64,000 bases of DNA from Vibrio agarilyticus (GTDB taxonomy: Bacteria > Pseudomonadota > Gammaproteobacteria > Enterobacterales > Vibrionaceae): NCBI RefSeq assembly GCF_012641465.1, contig NZ_JABAIK010000004.1:202258-266257 (forward strand), in the 5' to 3' direction. This document shows, piece by piece, positions 11,108-21,981 of this stretch. How positions within the stretch are numbered: the stretch's first letter is position 1; each line of letters begins with the position of its first letter. The notes beneath the pieces are model-generated. The model did no database searches and had not been told where the DNA came from. It was given only the letters and a program-made list of their open reading frames with translations. The position numbers were made by a program, and so were the translations under genes.

Positions 11108-11757
11108 TAGTCTTTACTCTCAAATTTGATCGGCTGCGCCGCTTGTTGTTCAAGCGTCTTCGCAACAGCTAAAATTCCTTTTTGACGAATCTCACCATTC
11201 CACTCTGACTGCTTACTAGAAAGCAAACTGATGCCCTCCGCCACCATATCAAAAGCCAGCCAATCGCCATTCTTTTCTTTACGCAGCTTAAATTCTAAAG
11301 AAATATTGGGGCGTGGCGCATCGATGATGGTCACTTTGACACTGGTGATCCGTTTGTTTGGGTCTAATTTTGCCATTGGGGCAAACTCGACTTGCTGATC
11401 AGTGTATTGGGTCAGCACTTGGGCGTAAGCGCTAATAAGATAATCACGGAAGGCGTTAATAAAGGTGCCCACTTCGGAGCGATCCGCCCCTTTTAAATTA
11501 GTGCCCAGCACTTTCAGAGCCGCGTATTTGTAATTGACATACGGCATGAGCTCTTGCTCAACAATCGTTTTCAGCAAATTGGGATTTTGCCGAATTTGGG
11601 CTTGATCGGCTTTAAGACGCGCAAACGTCTGCTGCGCAACTTGTTTCATCATCACTTCAGGGTTGGTTTTATCCACCGTTGCGGCAAAACTGGTACTGGC
11701 CAAAAACAAACTGCTGACACACAGCATACGAAACAGAGAAACGAGACGCTTTAACAT
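11107..11757 (-). CDS. mlaC: MlaC, periplasmic phospholipid-binding protein
   Basis: MlaC ferries phospholipid across the periplasm between the MlaA-OmpC complex and MlaFEDB. The 216 residues begin with a signal peptide (hydrophobic about 6-25, LASTSFAA cleavage region), followed by the Tol-Tol_Ttg2 domain containing RSEVGTFINAFRDYLISAYA. Length matches E. coli MlaC (211). It follows mlaD by three bases within the operon. Confidence 0.95.
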   Translation of the reverse strand: MLKRLVSLFRMLCVSSLFLASTSFAATVDKTNPEVMMKQVAQQTFARLKADQAQIRQNPNLLKTIVEQELMPYVNYKYAALKVLGTNLKGADRSEVGTFINAFRDYLISAYAQVLTQYTDQQVEFAPMAKLDPNKRITSVKVTIIDAPRPNISLEFKLRKEKNGDWLAFDMVAEGISLLSSKQSEWNGEIRQKGILAVAKTLEQQAAQPIKFESKD

Positions 11758-11760
11758 AAC

Positions 11761-12249
11761 TTACTCCTCATTTGATGATTCAGAGTTGCCTACGCTGTAG
11801 AGCACCTGACCTATCAAATCTTCTAGAACTAAAGCGGACTTTGTATCTTCAATGCGATCACCATTGACCAACATCTGTTCATCATCAAAGACAAACCCCG
11901 GCACCAGTCCAATGTATTGCTCACCGATCAGGCCAGAGGTCAAAATCTCCAGACTTGATGTTTCCGGAAACTGATCGTACTGACTGCTGATGGCCATTGT
12001 TACCGTCGGCAACAGACTCTGCTTATCAAGCTCAATCGCCGTCACACGTCCAACGACCACACCACCCACCTTTACTGGCGAACGCACTTTTAGGCTACCG
12101 ATGTTGTCAAATTCCGCGTGTAAAGTGTAAGTATCGCTGGAACCAAAACTCTTTACGTCAGCGACTTGAAAAATCATCACTAAAATGGCGCAAATTCCGG
12201 CGAGGACAAACGTACCAACCCACAGCTCGATTTTACGTGTTTGTTGCAT
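11761..12249 (-). CDS. mlaD: MlaD, MCE-domain subunit of the Mla transporter
   Basis: MlaD is anchored in the inner membrane and forms the hexameric MCE ring that passes phospholipid to MlaC. The 162 residues have one N-terminal transmembrane helix (about 9-28) and one MCE domain with VRSPVKVGGVVVGRV and the later SGLIGEQYIGL. ATG 12249 is chosen because it follows the mlaE stop by one base; an in-frame TTG at 12261 overlaps mlaE. Slightly shorter than E. coli MlaD (183), losing only the C-terminal tail. Confidence 0.95.
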   Translation of the reverse strand: MQQTRKIELWVGTFVLAGICAILVMIFQVADVKSFGSSDTYTLHAEFDNIGSLKVRSPVKVGGVVVGRVTAIELDKQSLLPTVTMAISSQYDQFPETSSLEILTSGLIGEQYIGLVPGFVFDDEQMLVNGDRIEDTKSALVLEDLIGQVLYSVGNSESSNEE

Positions 12250-12250
12250 C

Positions 12251-13054
12251 TTAATTTCCAAACATAAGCGCGGTCAGGACAAAGTCTAATCCTAAAACCG
12301 CCAAAGAAGAATGTACGACTGTGCGAGTCGTCGCACGACTGATACCCTCAGAAGTCGGAACCGCGTCATAACCGTTAAATAACGCTATCCAAGTCACCGT
12401 GATCGCAAAAACGATACACTTAATCGCGCTATTGCCGATATCACGACCCAGCTCAACCGACGACTGCATGGCTGCCCAAAAACTGCCGTGGTCGATCCCC
12501 TTCCAATCAACCCCCACTAACTGGCCGCCCCAAATGCCGACGGCCATAAAAATCATGGCTAACAGTGGCATTGAGATAAGCCCCGCCCATAGGCGCGGTG
12601 CGATCACACGCTTTAATGGGTCAACGGCCATCATTTCAAGACTTGATAACTGCTCAGTGGCTTTCATTAAACCGATTTCAGCAGTTAAAGCCGAGCCCGC
12701 TCGCCCAGCAAACAAAAGCGCGGTGACCACAGGCCCCAACTCTCGAAGCAACGATAACGCGACCATTTGGCCTAGGCTCCCTTCGGCGCCATAATCAACC
12801 AAAATCACATACCCTTGCAAACTCAGCACCATACCAATGAACAGGCCCGATACCACAATAATTGCGAGCGACTGGACGCCGACGTTATATAACTGCTGGA
12901 TCAATAGAGGGACACTTTTTTTCGGACGTGGCAAACACGCCAACGCGCCCAACAGCATTAAGCTGGCGCGCCCGACTGAGCGGCATTTTGCTAACGTACG
13001 ATGGCCAAAAAAGACCAATCCGTTCGTCACTCGATTCTTCACGCTATTTTTCAC
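12251..13054 (-). CDS. mlaE: MlaE, permease subunit of the Mla transporter
   Basis: MlaE is the inner-membrane permease of the retrograde phospholipid transporter. The 267 residues are nearly collinear with E. coli MlaE, with [20 protein letters not shown] and [20 protein letters not shown] in the expected places and about five to six membrane helices. The GTG start at 13054 overlaps the end of mlaF by eleven bases, so the two are coupled. Confidence 0.96.
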   Translation of the reverse strand: MKNSVKNRVTNGLVFFGHRTLAKCRSVGRASLMLLGALACLPRPKKSVPLLIQQLYNVGVQSLAIIVVSGLFIGMVLSLQGYVILVDYGAEGSLGQMVALSLLRELGPVVTALLFAGRAGSALTAEIGLMKATEQLSSLEMMAVDPLKRVIAPRLWAGLISMPLLAMIFMAVGIWGGQLVGVDWKGIDHGSFWAAMQSSVELGRDIGNSAIKCIVFAITVTWIALFNGYDAVPTSEGISRATTRTVVHSSLAVLGLDFVLTALMFGN

Positions 13055-13847
13055 AAAACAGATCCTTGTCTATCGGCTCAGCAGGAAAACGAAACGGCAC
13101 AGGACCATCGGCATTTCCTTGTAGAAATTGCACGACTCGAGGTTCTTGACTCAAACGCAGTTCTTCCGGCGTGCCTTGAGCAATGATTTTGCCATCCGCC
13201 AGAATGTAAGCCCAATCGGCAATACTCATCACCTCAGGAACATCATGCGATACCACAATCGACGTAATCCCAAGAGCTCGGTTCAAATTGCCAATAAGCT
13301 CCACCAGCACACCCATAGTAATGGGGTCTTGTCCGACAAAAGGTTCATCGTACATGATGAGTTCAGGATCCAGTGCAATTGCTCGAGCCAAAGCGGCACG
13401 CCTTGCCATACCGCCAGACAGTTCACTCGGCATCAGGTTGGCTGCGCCTCGTAAGCCGACCGCTTCCAACTTTAATAACACCAGAGTATGAATTAAGGAT
13501 TCGGGGAGTTCAGTATGCTCACGCAGTGGAAAGGCGACATTGTCAAAGACAGATAAATCAGTGAATAACGCCCCAGATTGAAACAGCATGCTCATTTTTT
13601 GGCGAGCGTCATAAAGCTTACGCCGAGACAATTGAGGAATGTTGTCGCCATCAAACCAAATGTCCCCATGCTCTGGCAGTAACTGGCCACCAATAAGTCG
13701 CAGTAGTGTGGTTTTACCAATGCCAGACGGCCCCATAATGGCGGTAATTTTACCTTTGGGTACGCGCAGATTGATATCATCAAATATCACGCGATTACCG
13801 CGAGAAAATGTGAGATGGTTTATCGTAACCAGATCATGATTGGGCAT
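13044..13847 (-). CDS. mlaF: MlaF, ATPase subunit of the Mla transporter
   Basis: MlaF powers the phospholipid transporter. Residues 39-46 form the Walker A motif GPSGIGKT; the ABC signature is [16 protein letters not shown] and Walker B is LIMYDEPF. The LSGGM form is usual for MlaF. At 267 residues it is of family length. It is the first gene of the seven-gene run mlaFEDCB-ibaG-murA. Confidence 0.97.
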   Translation of the reverse strand: MPNHDLVTINHLTFSRGNRVIFDDINLRVPKGKITAIMGPSGIGKTTLLRLIGGQLLPEHGDIWFDGDNIPQLSRRKLYDARQKMSMLFQSGALFTDLSVFDNVAFPLREHTELPESLIHTLVLLKLEAVGLRGAANLMPSELSGGMARRAALARAIALDPELIMYDEPFVGQDPITMGVLVELIGNLNRALGITSIVVSHDVPEVMSIADWAYILADGKIIAQGTPEELRLSQEPRVVQFLQGNADGPVPFRFPAEPIDKDLFCEK

Positions 13848-14255
13848 AGTGTCTCTATCAACTCGGTCGCCATTGTCTTAAGGTTTCGGCGATATTGTAC
13901 GCAATCATAAGCAGTTCAATCTCAAATTAAAAGCACTGTTCAATTAAAATGTTTCCTACCGTGTCATTGAATAATCAATAAAAAAGTATTAAATCAATCC
14001 AGTTCATCGGGACACTATCCTTGCTTACGGCCCCACACTCGCGCTCGATAGACTCTCATTTCATCAAAGAGTTCCCTTACCGACTCTTTTCTGCGGTTAT
14101 CGAACGCAGTGGCTCAAATTGACGCAGTGTGTTGACTAAGTTGCAATTTGTTAAGGTGCCGTCTTCCCTTTTTGAGATCAACACGTCACAATTGGCAGTT
14201 AACTGGCGTTCTCGCCGCTATCTTCTCACGCTCATTGACATTTTCAGGAACGCTC
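13848..14255. other. Divergent mlaF-yrbG control region
   Basis: This 408-base region must hold the promoters of the mla-murA operon (leftward) and of the yrbG-kds-lpt run (rightward). A TACAAT hexamer on the minus strand at 13899-13894 is a plausible mla -10 box, but no well-spaced -35 goes with it. For yrbG, TTGACG at 14119 with TGCAAT 17 bases on is a weak candidate. No gene is evident. Confidence 0.4.
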
Positions 14256-15221
14256 ATGCTCGTCGCCACTTCGCTGCTCATTGTTGGTCTTATATTGTTG
14301 GTCTGGAGTGCAGATAAATTGGTCTTTGGATCGGCCGCTCTTGCGCGCAATATGGGAATTTCCCCCTTAGTTATAGGTATGACCATTTTGGCTATGGGCT
14401 CTTCGGCTCCCGAAATGATGGTTTCAGCCACCGCGGCATTGGATGGCAATACTGACACCGCCGTTGGGAATGTCATTGGTTCTAATATCGCCAACATTGC
14501 CTTTATTCTCGGCGTAACGGCACTCGTAAAACCTCTTGCGATTAGCTCTGCCGTGGTGCGTCGAGAATTGCCGCTGATGCTTGCCGTAACGGTATTATCT
14601 GGTTTGCTGCTGTGGAACAACTTCCTCGGTTTCTATGAAGGCGTGTTGCTACTACTATTTTTTGCTGCATTTTTGATCATCATGCTCAAAGTGAGCCGCA
14701 GTGAACAACCAAACGGCGATCCATTACTGGAAGAGCATGAGGCCGAAATCCCTCAAGGTGTTAGCAATGGCAAAGCGGCATTTTGGGTCGTTGTGGGTTT
14801 GATTTTTTTACCTATCGCGGCAAGCCTGCTGGTTGATAATGCGGTGATCATTGCGCGAGCGCTCGGTATGAGCGATCTGGTTATCGGCCTAACCATCATT
14901 GCTGTTGGAACCAGCTTACCAGAATTAGCCGCATCACTGGCTGGCGTACTTAAAGGTGAAGATGATATGGCGGTAGGCAACGTTATTGGCTCTAACGTCT
15001 TCAATATTTTGGCCGTTATGGGATTGCCTGCGATCATCAACCCGTCGGCGTTAAGCCCACTGGTAATGGAGCGTGACTTTTGGGTCATGTTAGCAGTATC
15101 TCTGCTGCTCGCGTTTATGGCGCTGGGCAAGTCACGTCGCATCTCTCGCCTTGAAGGGGGGATTTTGGTGCTCTGTTTTATTGGCTATATCGCATATCTA
15201 TTGATGAATATGGCAGCATAA
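14256..15221 (+). CDS. yrbG: Calcium/sodium antiporter YrbG
   Basis: A 321-residue inner-membrane protein of the Na+/Ca2+ exchanger superfamily with about ten helices in two inverted halves. Both alpha repeats are visible: GSSAPEMMVS with GNVIGSNIAN, and GTSLPELAAS with GNVIGSNVFN. These hold the ion-binding acidic residues. ATG 14256 with AGGAA upstream is preferred; the open frame extends to 14148, but the extra residues are not membrane-like. It heads the run to kdsD, as in E. coli. Confidence 0.93.
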   Translation: MLVATSLLIVGLILLVWSADKLVFGSAALARNMGISPLVIGMTILAMGSSAPEMMVSATAALDGNTDTAVGNVIGSNIANIAFILGVTALVKPLAISSAVVRRELPLMLAVTVLSGLLLWNNFLGFYEGVLLLLFFAAFLIIMLKVSRSEQPNGDPLLEEHEAEIPQGVSNGKAAFWVVVGLIFLPIAASLLVDNAVIIARALGMSDLVIGLTIIAVGTSLPELAASLAGVLKGEDDMAVGNVIGSNVFNILAVMGLPAIINPSALSPLVMERDFWVMLAVSLLLAFMALGKSRRISRLEGGILVLCFIGYIAYLLMNMAA

Positions 15222-15251
15222 CGCGCCACCGTATTCGCAGGAGTATTATTG

Positions 15252-16226
15252 ATGTTCGACTCTTCTTTTGATTATTGTGCGGCTGGTAAAGCCGTGCTGC
15301 AGACCGAAATTGAAGGCTTGCAGCAACTCAGCCAATATATCGATGCGCAGTTTGCCGCCGCTTGTGAGCTCATTTTGCATAATAAAGGTAAAGTCGCGGT
15401 AATGGGGGTTGGAAAATCCGGCCATATTGGTAATAAGATCGCCGCAACTCTTGCCAGTACAGGCACATCAGCTTTTTTTGTCCACCCAGGTGAAGCCGCT
15501 CATGGCGATTTGGGCATGGTCGAACCCAATGACGTCGTCATCGCAATTTCAAACTCTGGCGAAGCCAGTGAGATTTTGGCGCTTTTTCCTGTATTAAAAA
15601 GACAGAAAATTCGCATCATTAGTATGACGGGAAAACCGACATCATCCATGGCAACTTTGGCTGACATTCATTTGCAAGTCAGCGTGCCAAAAGAAGCCTG
15701 TCCGCTCGGTTTGGCGCCCACCAGCAGCACCACAGCTGCGCTTGTCATGGGGGATGCGCTTGCAGTCGCCTTGATGCAATCTCGCGGATTTACCGCCGAA
15801 GATTTTGCGCTCTCCCATCCGGGCGGCGCCCTAGGCCGTAAATTGCTGCTTAAGCTGAGCGATATCATGCACACCGGGGTCAAACTGCCTAAAGTCGCAC
15901 CAAGCGCATTGATCAAAGATGCGCTTTTTGAAATTACGCAAAAAGGGCTTGGTATGACCGCTATCGTCGATGACAACGAGCAATTACTTGGCATTTTTAC
16001 CGATGGCGATTTACGCCGCCTGCTTGATGGGCGCATTGATATTCATCACACCACGATTGGCGACGTCATGACGCCAAATCCAACAGTTGCCCACCCTGAT
16101 ATGCTTGCGGTTGAAGGCCTAAACCTGATGGAAGAGAAAAAAATTAATGGCTTGATGCTCTGCGTTGACGGGCGCCTTATCGGCGCGCTCAACATGCACG
16201 ATTTATTGCGCGCGGGGGTAATGTAA
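15252..16226 (+). CDS. kdsD: Arabinose-5-phosphate isomerase KdsD
   Basis: KdsD converts ribulose 5-phosphate to arabinose 5-phosphate, the first step to KDO of lipopolysaccharide. The 324 residues have a SIS domain (about 35-185; GVGKSGHIGNKIAATLASTG, SNSGEASEI) and two CBS domains in the C-terminal third. ATG 15252 follows GGAG at a good distance; a TTG just before it is also in frame. The stop overlaps the kdsC start. Confidence 0.96.
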   Translation: MFDSSFDYCAAGKAVLQTEIEGLQQLSQYIDAQFAAACELILHNKGKVAVMGVGKSGHIGNKIAATLASTGTSAFFVHPGEAAHGDLGMVEPNDVVIAISNSGEASEILALFPVLKRQKIRIISMTGKPTSSMATLADIHLQVSVPKEACPLGLAPTSSTTAALVMGDALAVALMQSRGFTAEDFALSHPGGALGRKLLLKLSDIMHTGVKLPKVAPSALIKDALFEITQKGLGMTAIVDDNEQLLGIFTDGDLRRLLDGRIDIHHTTIGDVMTPNPTVAHPDMLAVEGLNLMEEKKINGLMLCVDGRLIGALNMHDLLRAGVM

Positions 16227-16783
16227 TGACAATCTTAGTCGATACACTGTATGGCCCTGTCGAATCTGATATCGTGGCGATCGCCAAAGAGATCCAACTG
16301 CTCATCTGTGATGTTGACGGCGTCTTTTCCGATGGGCTCATTTATATGGGCAATCAAGGGGAAGAGCTAAAAACCTTTCATACGCGAGATGGCTATGGCG
16401 TCAAAGCACTGATGAAAGCCGGTGTTGAGTTGGCTATCATTACTGGACGTCAATCAAATATTGTTGAGAATCGTATGAAGGCACTTGGTATTTCTCTGAT
16501 TTATCAGGGCCAAGACAATAAAATGGTCGCTTATCAAGATATTTGCCAGCGCCTTAATATTGCCCCCCAGCACGTTGGTTATATTGGTGATGATTTGATT
16601 GATTGGCCGGTTATGGCACAAGTTGGCCTAAAGGTGTGTGTGGCCGATGGGCATCCGTTGCTACGGCAAAAAGCCAATTATGTTACGCAGATCAAAGGCG
16701 GTCACGGCGCCGTTCGCGAAGTGTGCGATCTCATTTTACAAGCGCGAGGTGAGCTTGAAGCCCATCAAGGGCTTAGCATATGA
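16226..16783 (+). CDS. kdsC: KDO-8-phosphate phosphatase KdsC
   Basis: KdsC dephosphorylates KDO-8-P to KDO. The 185 residues form a HAD-superfamily phosphatase without cap: DVDGVFSDG at 29-37 with nucleophile Asp29 and Asp31, IITGRQS, and GDDLIDWPVM near the end for metal binding. It begins on the last base of the kdsD stop and overlaps lptC by four bases. Confidence 0.96.
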   Translation: MTILVDTLYGPVESDIVAIAKEIQLLICDVDGVFSDGLIYMGNQGEELKTFHTRDGYGVKALMKAGVELAIITGRQSNIVENRMKALGISLIYQGQDNKMVAYQDICQRLNIAPQHVGYIGDDLIDWPVMAQVGLKVCVADGHPLLRQKANYVTQIKGGHGAVREVCDLILQARGELEAHQGLSI

Positions 16784-17343
16784 GCGGCGAGCGTCTGACA
16801 ACGCTTGCACTGCTGTTATTGGTTTTAGGGCTTGCGTATTACCTTTACCTCGATGAGCCAGATGCACCGCTCTCAGCATCGCCCAGCCAAGAGCTGCCGA
16901 TTTTTTCTGGTGAGCAATTACGCAACACGAGCTATGACTCAATGGGTGTTCGAAATTATCAAATTACCGCGCAAAATTTGGCCCATTATGCCAGCAGCGG
17001 CGATACTGAATTTCAGCAACCAACGCTGTCTATATTTCATGATGGCGCCACAGAGGAGTGGCGTGTGTCGGCAAAACGCGCCGTTCTCGATGACGCGCAG
17101 CAATTAACCCTGTACGATAATGTGCAAATGCAAAATCTGCTGCCAGATGCAGGGTTTACCACTATGGTAACCGAGGTATTGGTTATTGATCTTACGACTC
17201 GAGATTTTCATGCAGACCAACCAGTGATGCTGATTGGTCCATTATTTGAAACCCGCGCGCAAGCGATGAAGGGCAACCTCAGAGCAAATCACGCGACTCT
17301 CTATGATAATGTACAAGGTAGATATGAAGTCGATACACCTTAG
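16780..17343 (+). CDS. lptC: LptC, inner-membrane LPS transport protein
   Basis: LptC is a bitopic protein that links the LptB2FG extractor to the LptA bridge. The 187 residues start with a short cytoplasmic segment and one transmembrane helix (about 7-24, TLALLLLVLGLAYYLYL), followed by a periplasmic beta-jellyroll domain. It overlaps kdsC by ATGA and lptA by 20 bases. Family length is about 190. Confidence 0.94.
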   Translation: MSGERLTTLALLLLVLGLAYYLYLDEPDAPLSASPSQELPIFSGEQLRNTSYDSMGVRNYQITAQNLAHYASSGDTEFQQPTLSIFHDGATEEWRVSAKRAVLDDAQQLTLYDNVQMQNLLPDAGFTTMVTEVLVIDLTTRDFHADQPVMLIGPLFETRAQAMKGNLRANHATLYDNVQGRYEVDTP

Positions 17344-17821
17344 TTTATTAGCCTTGGTGCTCGCAGCGCCGTCAGCGCTGGCATTGAAGTCTGATACAGA
17401 GCAGCCTATCTACATCAATTCTGACTCACAGCAGTTAGATATGAAAAGCAACCAAGTGATCTTTGCTGGCGATGTATCCTTAAAACAGGGCAGCATCGAC
17501 ATCAGCGCCGATCGCATTGTTGTCACGCGCAGCGCTCAAGGCGAAGCAATAGAAAAAATTGAGGCTTTTGGCAAGCCAACCCATTTTTCACAGTTGCTTG
17601 ACGACGGTAAAACCCTCTCGGCGCAAGCGGATACGCTTGAGTATCAAATTGTTACCGATGAGTTGACGATGCGCGGTAATGCACAACTGGCTCAAGAGGG
17701 CAATGTGATCAAGGGCTCTATGATACGCTATCAAATTGAGCAGCAAAAACTGATCGCTGATGGATCTCAAAATGAGCGCGTCACCACCATCTTGCAACCT
17801 AACCAGCTTGAGAATCAGTAA
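17324..17821 (+). CDS. lptA: LptA, periplasmic LPS bridge protein
   Basis: LptA polymerises into the periplasmic bridge that carries LPS to LptDE. The 165-residue precursor has a signal peptide ([19 protein letters not shown]) and an OstA-type domain with [19 protein letters not shown] and [15 protein letters not shown] 17324 with AAGGT before it gives the proper signal peptide; an in-frame start at 17303 would add residues in front of it. Its stop shares a base with the lptB start. Confidence 0.94.
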   Translation: MKSIHLSLLALVLAAPSALALKSDTEQPIYINSDSQQLDMKSNQVIFAGDVSLKQGSIDISADRIVVTRSAQGEAIEKIEAFGKPTHFSQLLDDGKTLSAQADTLEYQIVTDELTMRGNAQLAQEGNVIKGSMIRYQIEQQKLIADGSQNERVTTILQPNQLENQ

Positions 17822-18546
17822 TGGCGGTGTTGAAAGCGGCCAACTTGGCCAAAAGCTATAAAAAACGAAAAGTGGTTACCGATGTGAGTCTGCAAGTGGA
17901 GTCCGGTCAAATCGTCGGCTTGCTTGGTCCAAATGGTGCAGGAAAAACCACCTCATTTTATATGATTGTCGGCCTTGTTCCTCGCGATGCAGGTACTATT
18001 TCAATTGATGACAACGACATCAGTATTTTGCCGATGCACAGTCGCTCACGGTTAGGGATCGGCTATTTACCACAAGAAGCCTCCATTTTTCGCAAACTGT
18101 CAGTCGAAGATAACATTATGGCGGTGCTGCAAACTCGCCAAGAACTGACCCACGAAGAACGCCAAGACAAGCTAGAAGATCTGCTTGAAGAATTTCACAT
18201 TCAGCACATTCGTCATAGTGCTGGTATGGCGCTCTCCGGTGGTGAACGACGCCGAGTGGAAATCGCTCGAGCATTAGCGGCCAACCCCAAATTCATTCTG
18301 CTCGATGAACCCTTTGCGGGCGTTGACCCTATTTCGGTCATCGACATCAAAAAAATCATTGTTCACCTGCGTGATCGTGGGCTTGGCGTCTTAATTACCG
18401 ATCATAATGTTCGTGAAACGTTGGATGTGTGTGAAAAGGCGTATATAGTCAGCCAAGGCCGTTTAATTGCCGAGGGAACCCCGGAGCAAGTTCTCAACAA
18501 TGAGCACGTAAAACAAGTTTATCTCGGCGAACAATTCCGACTATGA
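17821..18546 (+). CDS. lptB: LptB, ATPase of the LPS transporter
   Basis: LptB drives LPS extraction from the inner membrane with LptFG. The 241 residues include Walker [10 protein letters not shown] from residue 36, the signature [15 protein letters not shown] and Walker [14 protein letters not shown]. Length equals E. coli LptB. It starts at the lptA stop (TAATG) and is followed 50 bases later by rpoN, the usual order. Confidence 0.97.
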   Translation: MAVLKAANLAKSYKKRKVVTDVSLQVESGQIVGLLGPNGAGKTTSFYMIVGLVPRDAGTISIDDNDISILPMHSRSRLGIGYLPQEASIFRKLSVEDNIMAVLQTRQELTHEERQDKLEDLLEEFHIQHIRHSAGMALSGGERRRVEIARALAANPKFILLDEPFAGVDPISVIDIKKIIVHLRDRGLGVLITDHNVRETLDVCEKAYIVSQGRLIAEGTPEQVLNNEHVKQVYLGEQFRL

Positions 18547-18596
18547 TTAAATCGATGTCGACCAGATGCTAGGTATAACAAGGTAAGACAATCTGA

Positions 18597-20060
18597 ATGA
18601 AACCGTCACTTCAGCTCAAACTTGGGCAACAGTTAGCCATGACCCCTCAGTTGCAACAAGCGATTCGCTTACTGCAACTGTCGACATTGGATTTACAACA
18701 AGAAATCCAGGAAGCGCTAGACTCCAACCCATTGCTTGAAGTTGATGAAGCCGCTGACAACAGCAGTGAAACCAACGAATCAGAATCTGAGAACCAGGAC
18801 GCCGAGCCAAAAGAGCAGGAACGTGAGTCTGAGGTCGTCGACAGTTCTGATGCAATTGAACAATCGCAGATCAGCGATGAGCTGGAAATGGACACCACTT
18901 GGGACGACGTTTACAGCGCTAATACCGGCAATACTGGCATCAGCCTTGATGACGACATGCCGGTGTATCAAGGTGAAACCACCGAGACACTGCATGACTA
19001 CCTACTTTGGCAGCTCGATTTAACCCCGTTTAGCGACACCGACCGCACCATCGCCCTTGCAATTATCGACGCTATCGATGATTACGGTTATCTCACTCAG
19101 TCTTGCGAGGAGCTGCTCGATAGTGTTCGCCTGCCAGATGTCGAGCTGGATGAGGTGGAAGCGGTGCGCAAGCGCATTCAGCAATTTGACCCTCTTGGCG
19201 TCGCCTCGCACAATCTGCAAGAGTGTTTACTGTTACAGCTCAACACCTTTGCCGAAGACACGCCTTGGCTTAGTGAAGCGCGTATGATTTTACGCGATCA
19301 CATTGAGCAACTCGGCAATCGCGATTACAAACTTATTCTCAAAGAAACGCGATTAAAAGAGAACGAATTGCGTGACTGCCTAAAGCTTATCCAGCAACTC
19401 GATCCAAGACCAGGTAGCCGTGTCAGCGCAGAAGAGCCACAGTACGTGGTGCCTGATGTATCTGTCTTCAAGCAGCATGGCACTTGGCAAGTCTCAATTA
19501 ACCCGGACAGCGTTCCGAAGTTAACCGTTAATCAACAGTACGCCAGCTTAGCAAAAGGGAACAATCCCGACAGCCAGTATATTCGCAGTAATTTGCAAGA
19601 GGCGAAATGGTTAATCAAAAGCTTAGAAAGTCGCAATGACACTTTGCTTAAAGTTGCTCGGTGCATTGTTGAGCATCAGCATGACTTTTTTGAGTACGGC
19701 GAAGAAGCAATGAAGCCCATGGTACTCAATAACGTCGCCTTAGCCGTAGATATGCATGAATCCACCATTTCGCGTGTCACCACGCAAAAATTTATGCACA
19801 CCCCACGAGGAATTTTTGAACTCAAATACTTCTTCTCCAGCCATGTCAGTACCGACAATGGTGGAGAGTGCTCATCGACAGCAATTCGCGCTTTGATCAA
19901 AAAATTGGTCGCGGCAGAAAACACCGTGAAACCATTGAGTGATAGCAAAATTGCTGCACTTCTTGCTGATCAGGGGATCCAAGTCGCGCGGCGAACTATC
20001 GCCAAATATCGCGAATCTCTGGGCATTGCCCCGTCCAGTCAGCGTAAACGCCTACTTTAG
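18597..20060 (+). CDS. rpoN: RNA polymerase sigma-54 factor RpoN
   Basis: RpoN directs RNA polymerase to -24/-12 promoters and needs enhancer-binding activators; in vibrios it controls nitrogen, flagellar and quorum-sensing genes. The 487 residues show glutamine/leucine-rich region I ([19 protein letters not shown]), an acidic region II (about 47-120), a core-binding region and, near the C-terminus, the RpoN box [12 protein letters not shown]. All regions are intact. Confidence 0.98.
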   Translation: MKPSLQLKLGQQLAMTPQLQQAIRLLQLSTLDLQQEIQEALDSNPLLEVDEAADNSSETNESESENQDAEPKEQERESEVVDSSDAIEQSQISDELEMDTTWDDVYSANTGNTGISLDDDMPVYQGETTETLHDYLLWQLDLTPFSDTDRTIALAIIDAIDDYGYLTQSCEELLDSVRLPDVELDEVEAVRKRIQQFDPLGVASHNLQECLLLQLNTFAEDTPWLSEARMILRDHIEQLGNRDYKLILKETRLKENELRDCLKLIQQLDPRPGSRVSAEEPQYVVPDVSVFKQHGTWQVSINPDSVPKLTVNQQYASLAKGNNPDSQYIRSNLQEAKWLIKSLESRNDTLLKVARCIVEHQHDFFEYGEEAMKPMVLNNVALAVDMHESTISRVTTQKFMHTPRGIFELKYFFSSHVSTDNGGECSSTAIRALIKKLVAAENTVKPLSDSKIAALLADQGIQVARRTIAKYRESLGIAPSSQRKRLL

Positions 20061-20083
20061 GCCCCAACAGCAAAGGAAAGTCT

Positions 20084-20371
20084 ATGCAAGTCACCATCCA
20101 AGGCAACCACATCGAACTGACCGATTCGCTGCAAGACTATGTTCACGCAAAAATCAACAAGCTTGAGCGCTTTTTTGACCACATCAACACCGTGCATGTG
20201 ATATTGAAAGTTGATAAACTGCGCCAAATCGCGGAGGCGACGCTCCACGTTAATCAGGGTGAGATCTTTGCCTCTGCCGATGATGAGCAAATGTACGCAG
20301 CCATTGACGCATTAAGCGACAAATTGGCTCGTCAACTCACTAAACACAAAGAAAAACTAAACAGTCATTAA
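20084..20371 (+). CDS. hpf: Short ribosome hibernation promoting factor
   Basis: HPF binds the 30S decoding region and, with RMF, promotes 100S dimers in stationary phase. The 95 residues are the short form of the S30AE family: MQVTIQGNHIELTDSLQDYV at the start and DEQMYAAIDALSDKLARQL near the end. The position between rpoN and ptsN is the conserved one. Confidence 0.95.
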   Translation: MQVTIQGNHIELTDSLQDYVHAKINKLERFFDHINTVHVILKVDKLRQIAEATLHVNQGEIFASADDEQMYAAIDALSDKLARQLTKHKEKLNSH

Positions 20372-20373
20372 TC

Positions 20374-20820
20374 ATGCAACTTAGTAATGTACTGTCACTG
20401 GACTGCACCAAGAGTGCGGTTCAGTGCACAAGTAAAAAACGTGCCCTTGAAATCATCAGCAAATTAGTTGCTGAACACACAGGCCAAGACTCAACAGAAC
20501 TGTTTGAATGTATGTTGAGCCGCGAAAAAATGGGCAGTACGGGTATTGGAAATGGAATAGCCATTCCCCATGCGCGTATGTCTTCAAGCGATCATGCTAT
20601 CGCTGTCCTACTGCAATGCGAGTCGGGAATTGAATTCGACGCCATTGATAATCGCCCCGTTGACCTACTCTTTGCCCTGCTTGTCCCTGAATCACAGTGT
20701 AAGGAGCATTTAAAAACGCTCTCTTGCATGGCAGAACGACTCAACGATAAGCAAGTGCTCAAACAATTGCGCAATGCCCAAAGCGATGAGGAGCTTTACG
20801 ACATCATGGTGAGTCAATAA
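20374..20820 (+). CDS. ptsN: PTS IIA-like nitrogen-regulatory protein PtsN (EIIA-Ntr)
   Basis: PtsN is the terminal phosphoacceptor of the nitrogen PTS and regulates potassium transport and other targets rather than sugar uptake. The 148 residues form a PTS EIIA type-2 domain; the phosphorylated histidine is His66 in GIAIPHARM. It starts two bases after the hpf stop. Confidence 0.96.
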   Translation: MQLSNVLSLDCTKSAVQCTSKKRALEIISKLVAEHTGQDSTELFECMLSREKMGSTGIGNGIAIPHARMSSSDHAIAVLLQCESGIEFDAIDNRPVDLLFALLVPESQCKEHLKTLSCMAERLNDKQVLKQLRNAQSDEELYDIMVSQ

Positions 20821-20839
20821 CGACAAGGATTTCATTTCG

Positions 20840-21703
20840 ATGAGACTGATTGTAGTCAGTGGTTATTCCGGTGCGGGGAAAAGCGTTGCGCTTCGTGTAC
20901 TGGAAGATTTAGGGTACTACTGTGTCGATAACCTGCCAGTATCACTCCTTGAGGGATTTGTCGAATCGGTGCGCCAACAGCAGCAGCATGTAGCGGTCAG
21001 TATCGATATTCGTAATATCCCCAAAAGCTTGTCAGAATTAGCCGAAAAGCTCAACGAACTCAAAAGCAGTTTCGATGTGCGCGTGCTCTTTCTCGATGCG
21101 CAGATCGATACCTTGCTCAAACGCTACAGCGAAACCCGTCGTATTCACCCTCTGTCTCTTGGCGACACTAACTTATCCCTCGCCCAAGCGATCGAATTGG
21201 AAAAAGATCGGCTGCGCCCGTTAAAAGCGCACGCCGATATCGTGCTAGACACGACAGCTTTATCACTGCATGAATTGGCGGAAACGGTTCGGCTGCGCGT
21301 CGAAGGGCGTGAGCGTAAAGAGCTGGTTATGGTCTTTGAGTCTTTTGGCTTTAAATTTGGTCTGCCTGCCGATGCCGATTACATTTTTGACGTCCGCTTT
21401 TTACCCAATCCCCATTGGGAGCCAACATTACGCCCATTAACCGGGCTTGATAAACCCATTCAAGTGTTCTTAGAATCACACCCTTCGGTTATCGAACTGC
21501 GCCATGATATTCAGCAATTTGTCGAAAAATGGTTACCGATGCTCGAGCAAAACAATCGCAGTTATCTTACTGTCGCGATTGGTTGTACCGGAGGCAAACA
21601 TCGCTCGGTTTATTTAACCGAAATGATTGGACACTATTTTGCCAACCAAGGGCATACCGTCCAAATTCGTCACACATCGTTAGAAAAATCGCTCAAGGAT
21701 TGA
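20840..21703 (+). CDS. rapZ: RNase adapter protein RapZ
   Basis: RapZ binds nucleotides and, in enteric bacteria, targets the sRNA GlmZ to RNase E to control glucosamine-6-phosphate synthesis. The 287 residues have Walker A GYSGAGKS at 8-15 and the C-terminal RNA-binding domain with [11 protein letters not shown]. Length equals family norm (284). It lies between ptsN and ptsO, as in E. coli. Confidence 0.96.
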   Translation: MRLIVVSGYSGAGKSVALRVLEDLGYYCVDNLPVSLLEGFVESVRQQQQHVAVSIDIRNIPKSLSELAEKLNELKSSFDVRVLFLDAQIDTLLKRYSETRRIHPLSLGDTNLSLAQAIELEKDRLRPLKAHADIVLDTTALSLHELAETVRLRVEGRERKELVMVFESFGFKFGLPADADYIFDVRFLPNPHWEPTLRPLTGLDKPIQVFLESHPSVIELRHDIQQFVEKWLPMLEQNNRSYLTVAIGCTGGKHRSVYLTEMIGHYFANQGHTVQIRHTSLEKSLKD

Positions 21704-21705
21704 AT

Positions 21706-21981
21706 GTGGAACTGAGCCGCAAAGTACTTATCGAAAATCGCCTCGGGCTGCACGCGCGCGCCGCGATTAAATTAGTGGAATTGGCACAAAGCTTTGATGC
21801 CGTTATCACCATCGATAACGAGGAAGAAAAAACCGCCACAGCCAACAGCGTCATGGGACTACTGATGTTGGAATCAGCGCAAGGCCAGCATATCACCATT
21901 CACGCACAAGGTGGAGAAGCACAAGCCGCGCTTGACGCGGTATGTCAGCTGATTGAAGCAAAATTCGATGAGAACGAGTAA
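21706..21981 (+). CDS. ptsO: Phosphocarrier protein NPr (PtsO)
   Basis: NPr passes phosphate from EI-Ntr to PtsN. The 91-residue HPr-like protein has phosphoacceptor His16 in [10 protein letters not shown] and the helix [14 protein letters not shown]. HPr proteins often have Pro after HAR; here it is Ala. The start is GTG 21706, two bases after rapZ; the long frame upstream to 21529 lies inside rapZ and is not used. Confidence 0.92.
   Translation: MELSRKVLIENRLGLHARAAIKLVELAQSFDAVITIDNEEEKTATANSVMGLLMLESAQGQHITIHAQGGEAQAALDAVCQLIEAKFDENE

Noticed and set aside
21529-21705. N-terminal extension of ptsO
   Set aside because: It lies wholly inside rapZ in another frame; the NPr fold begins at GTG 21706.
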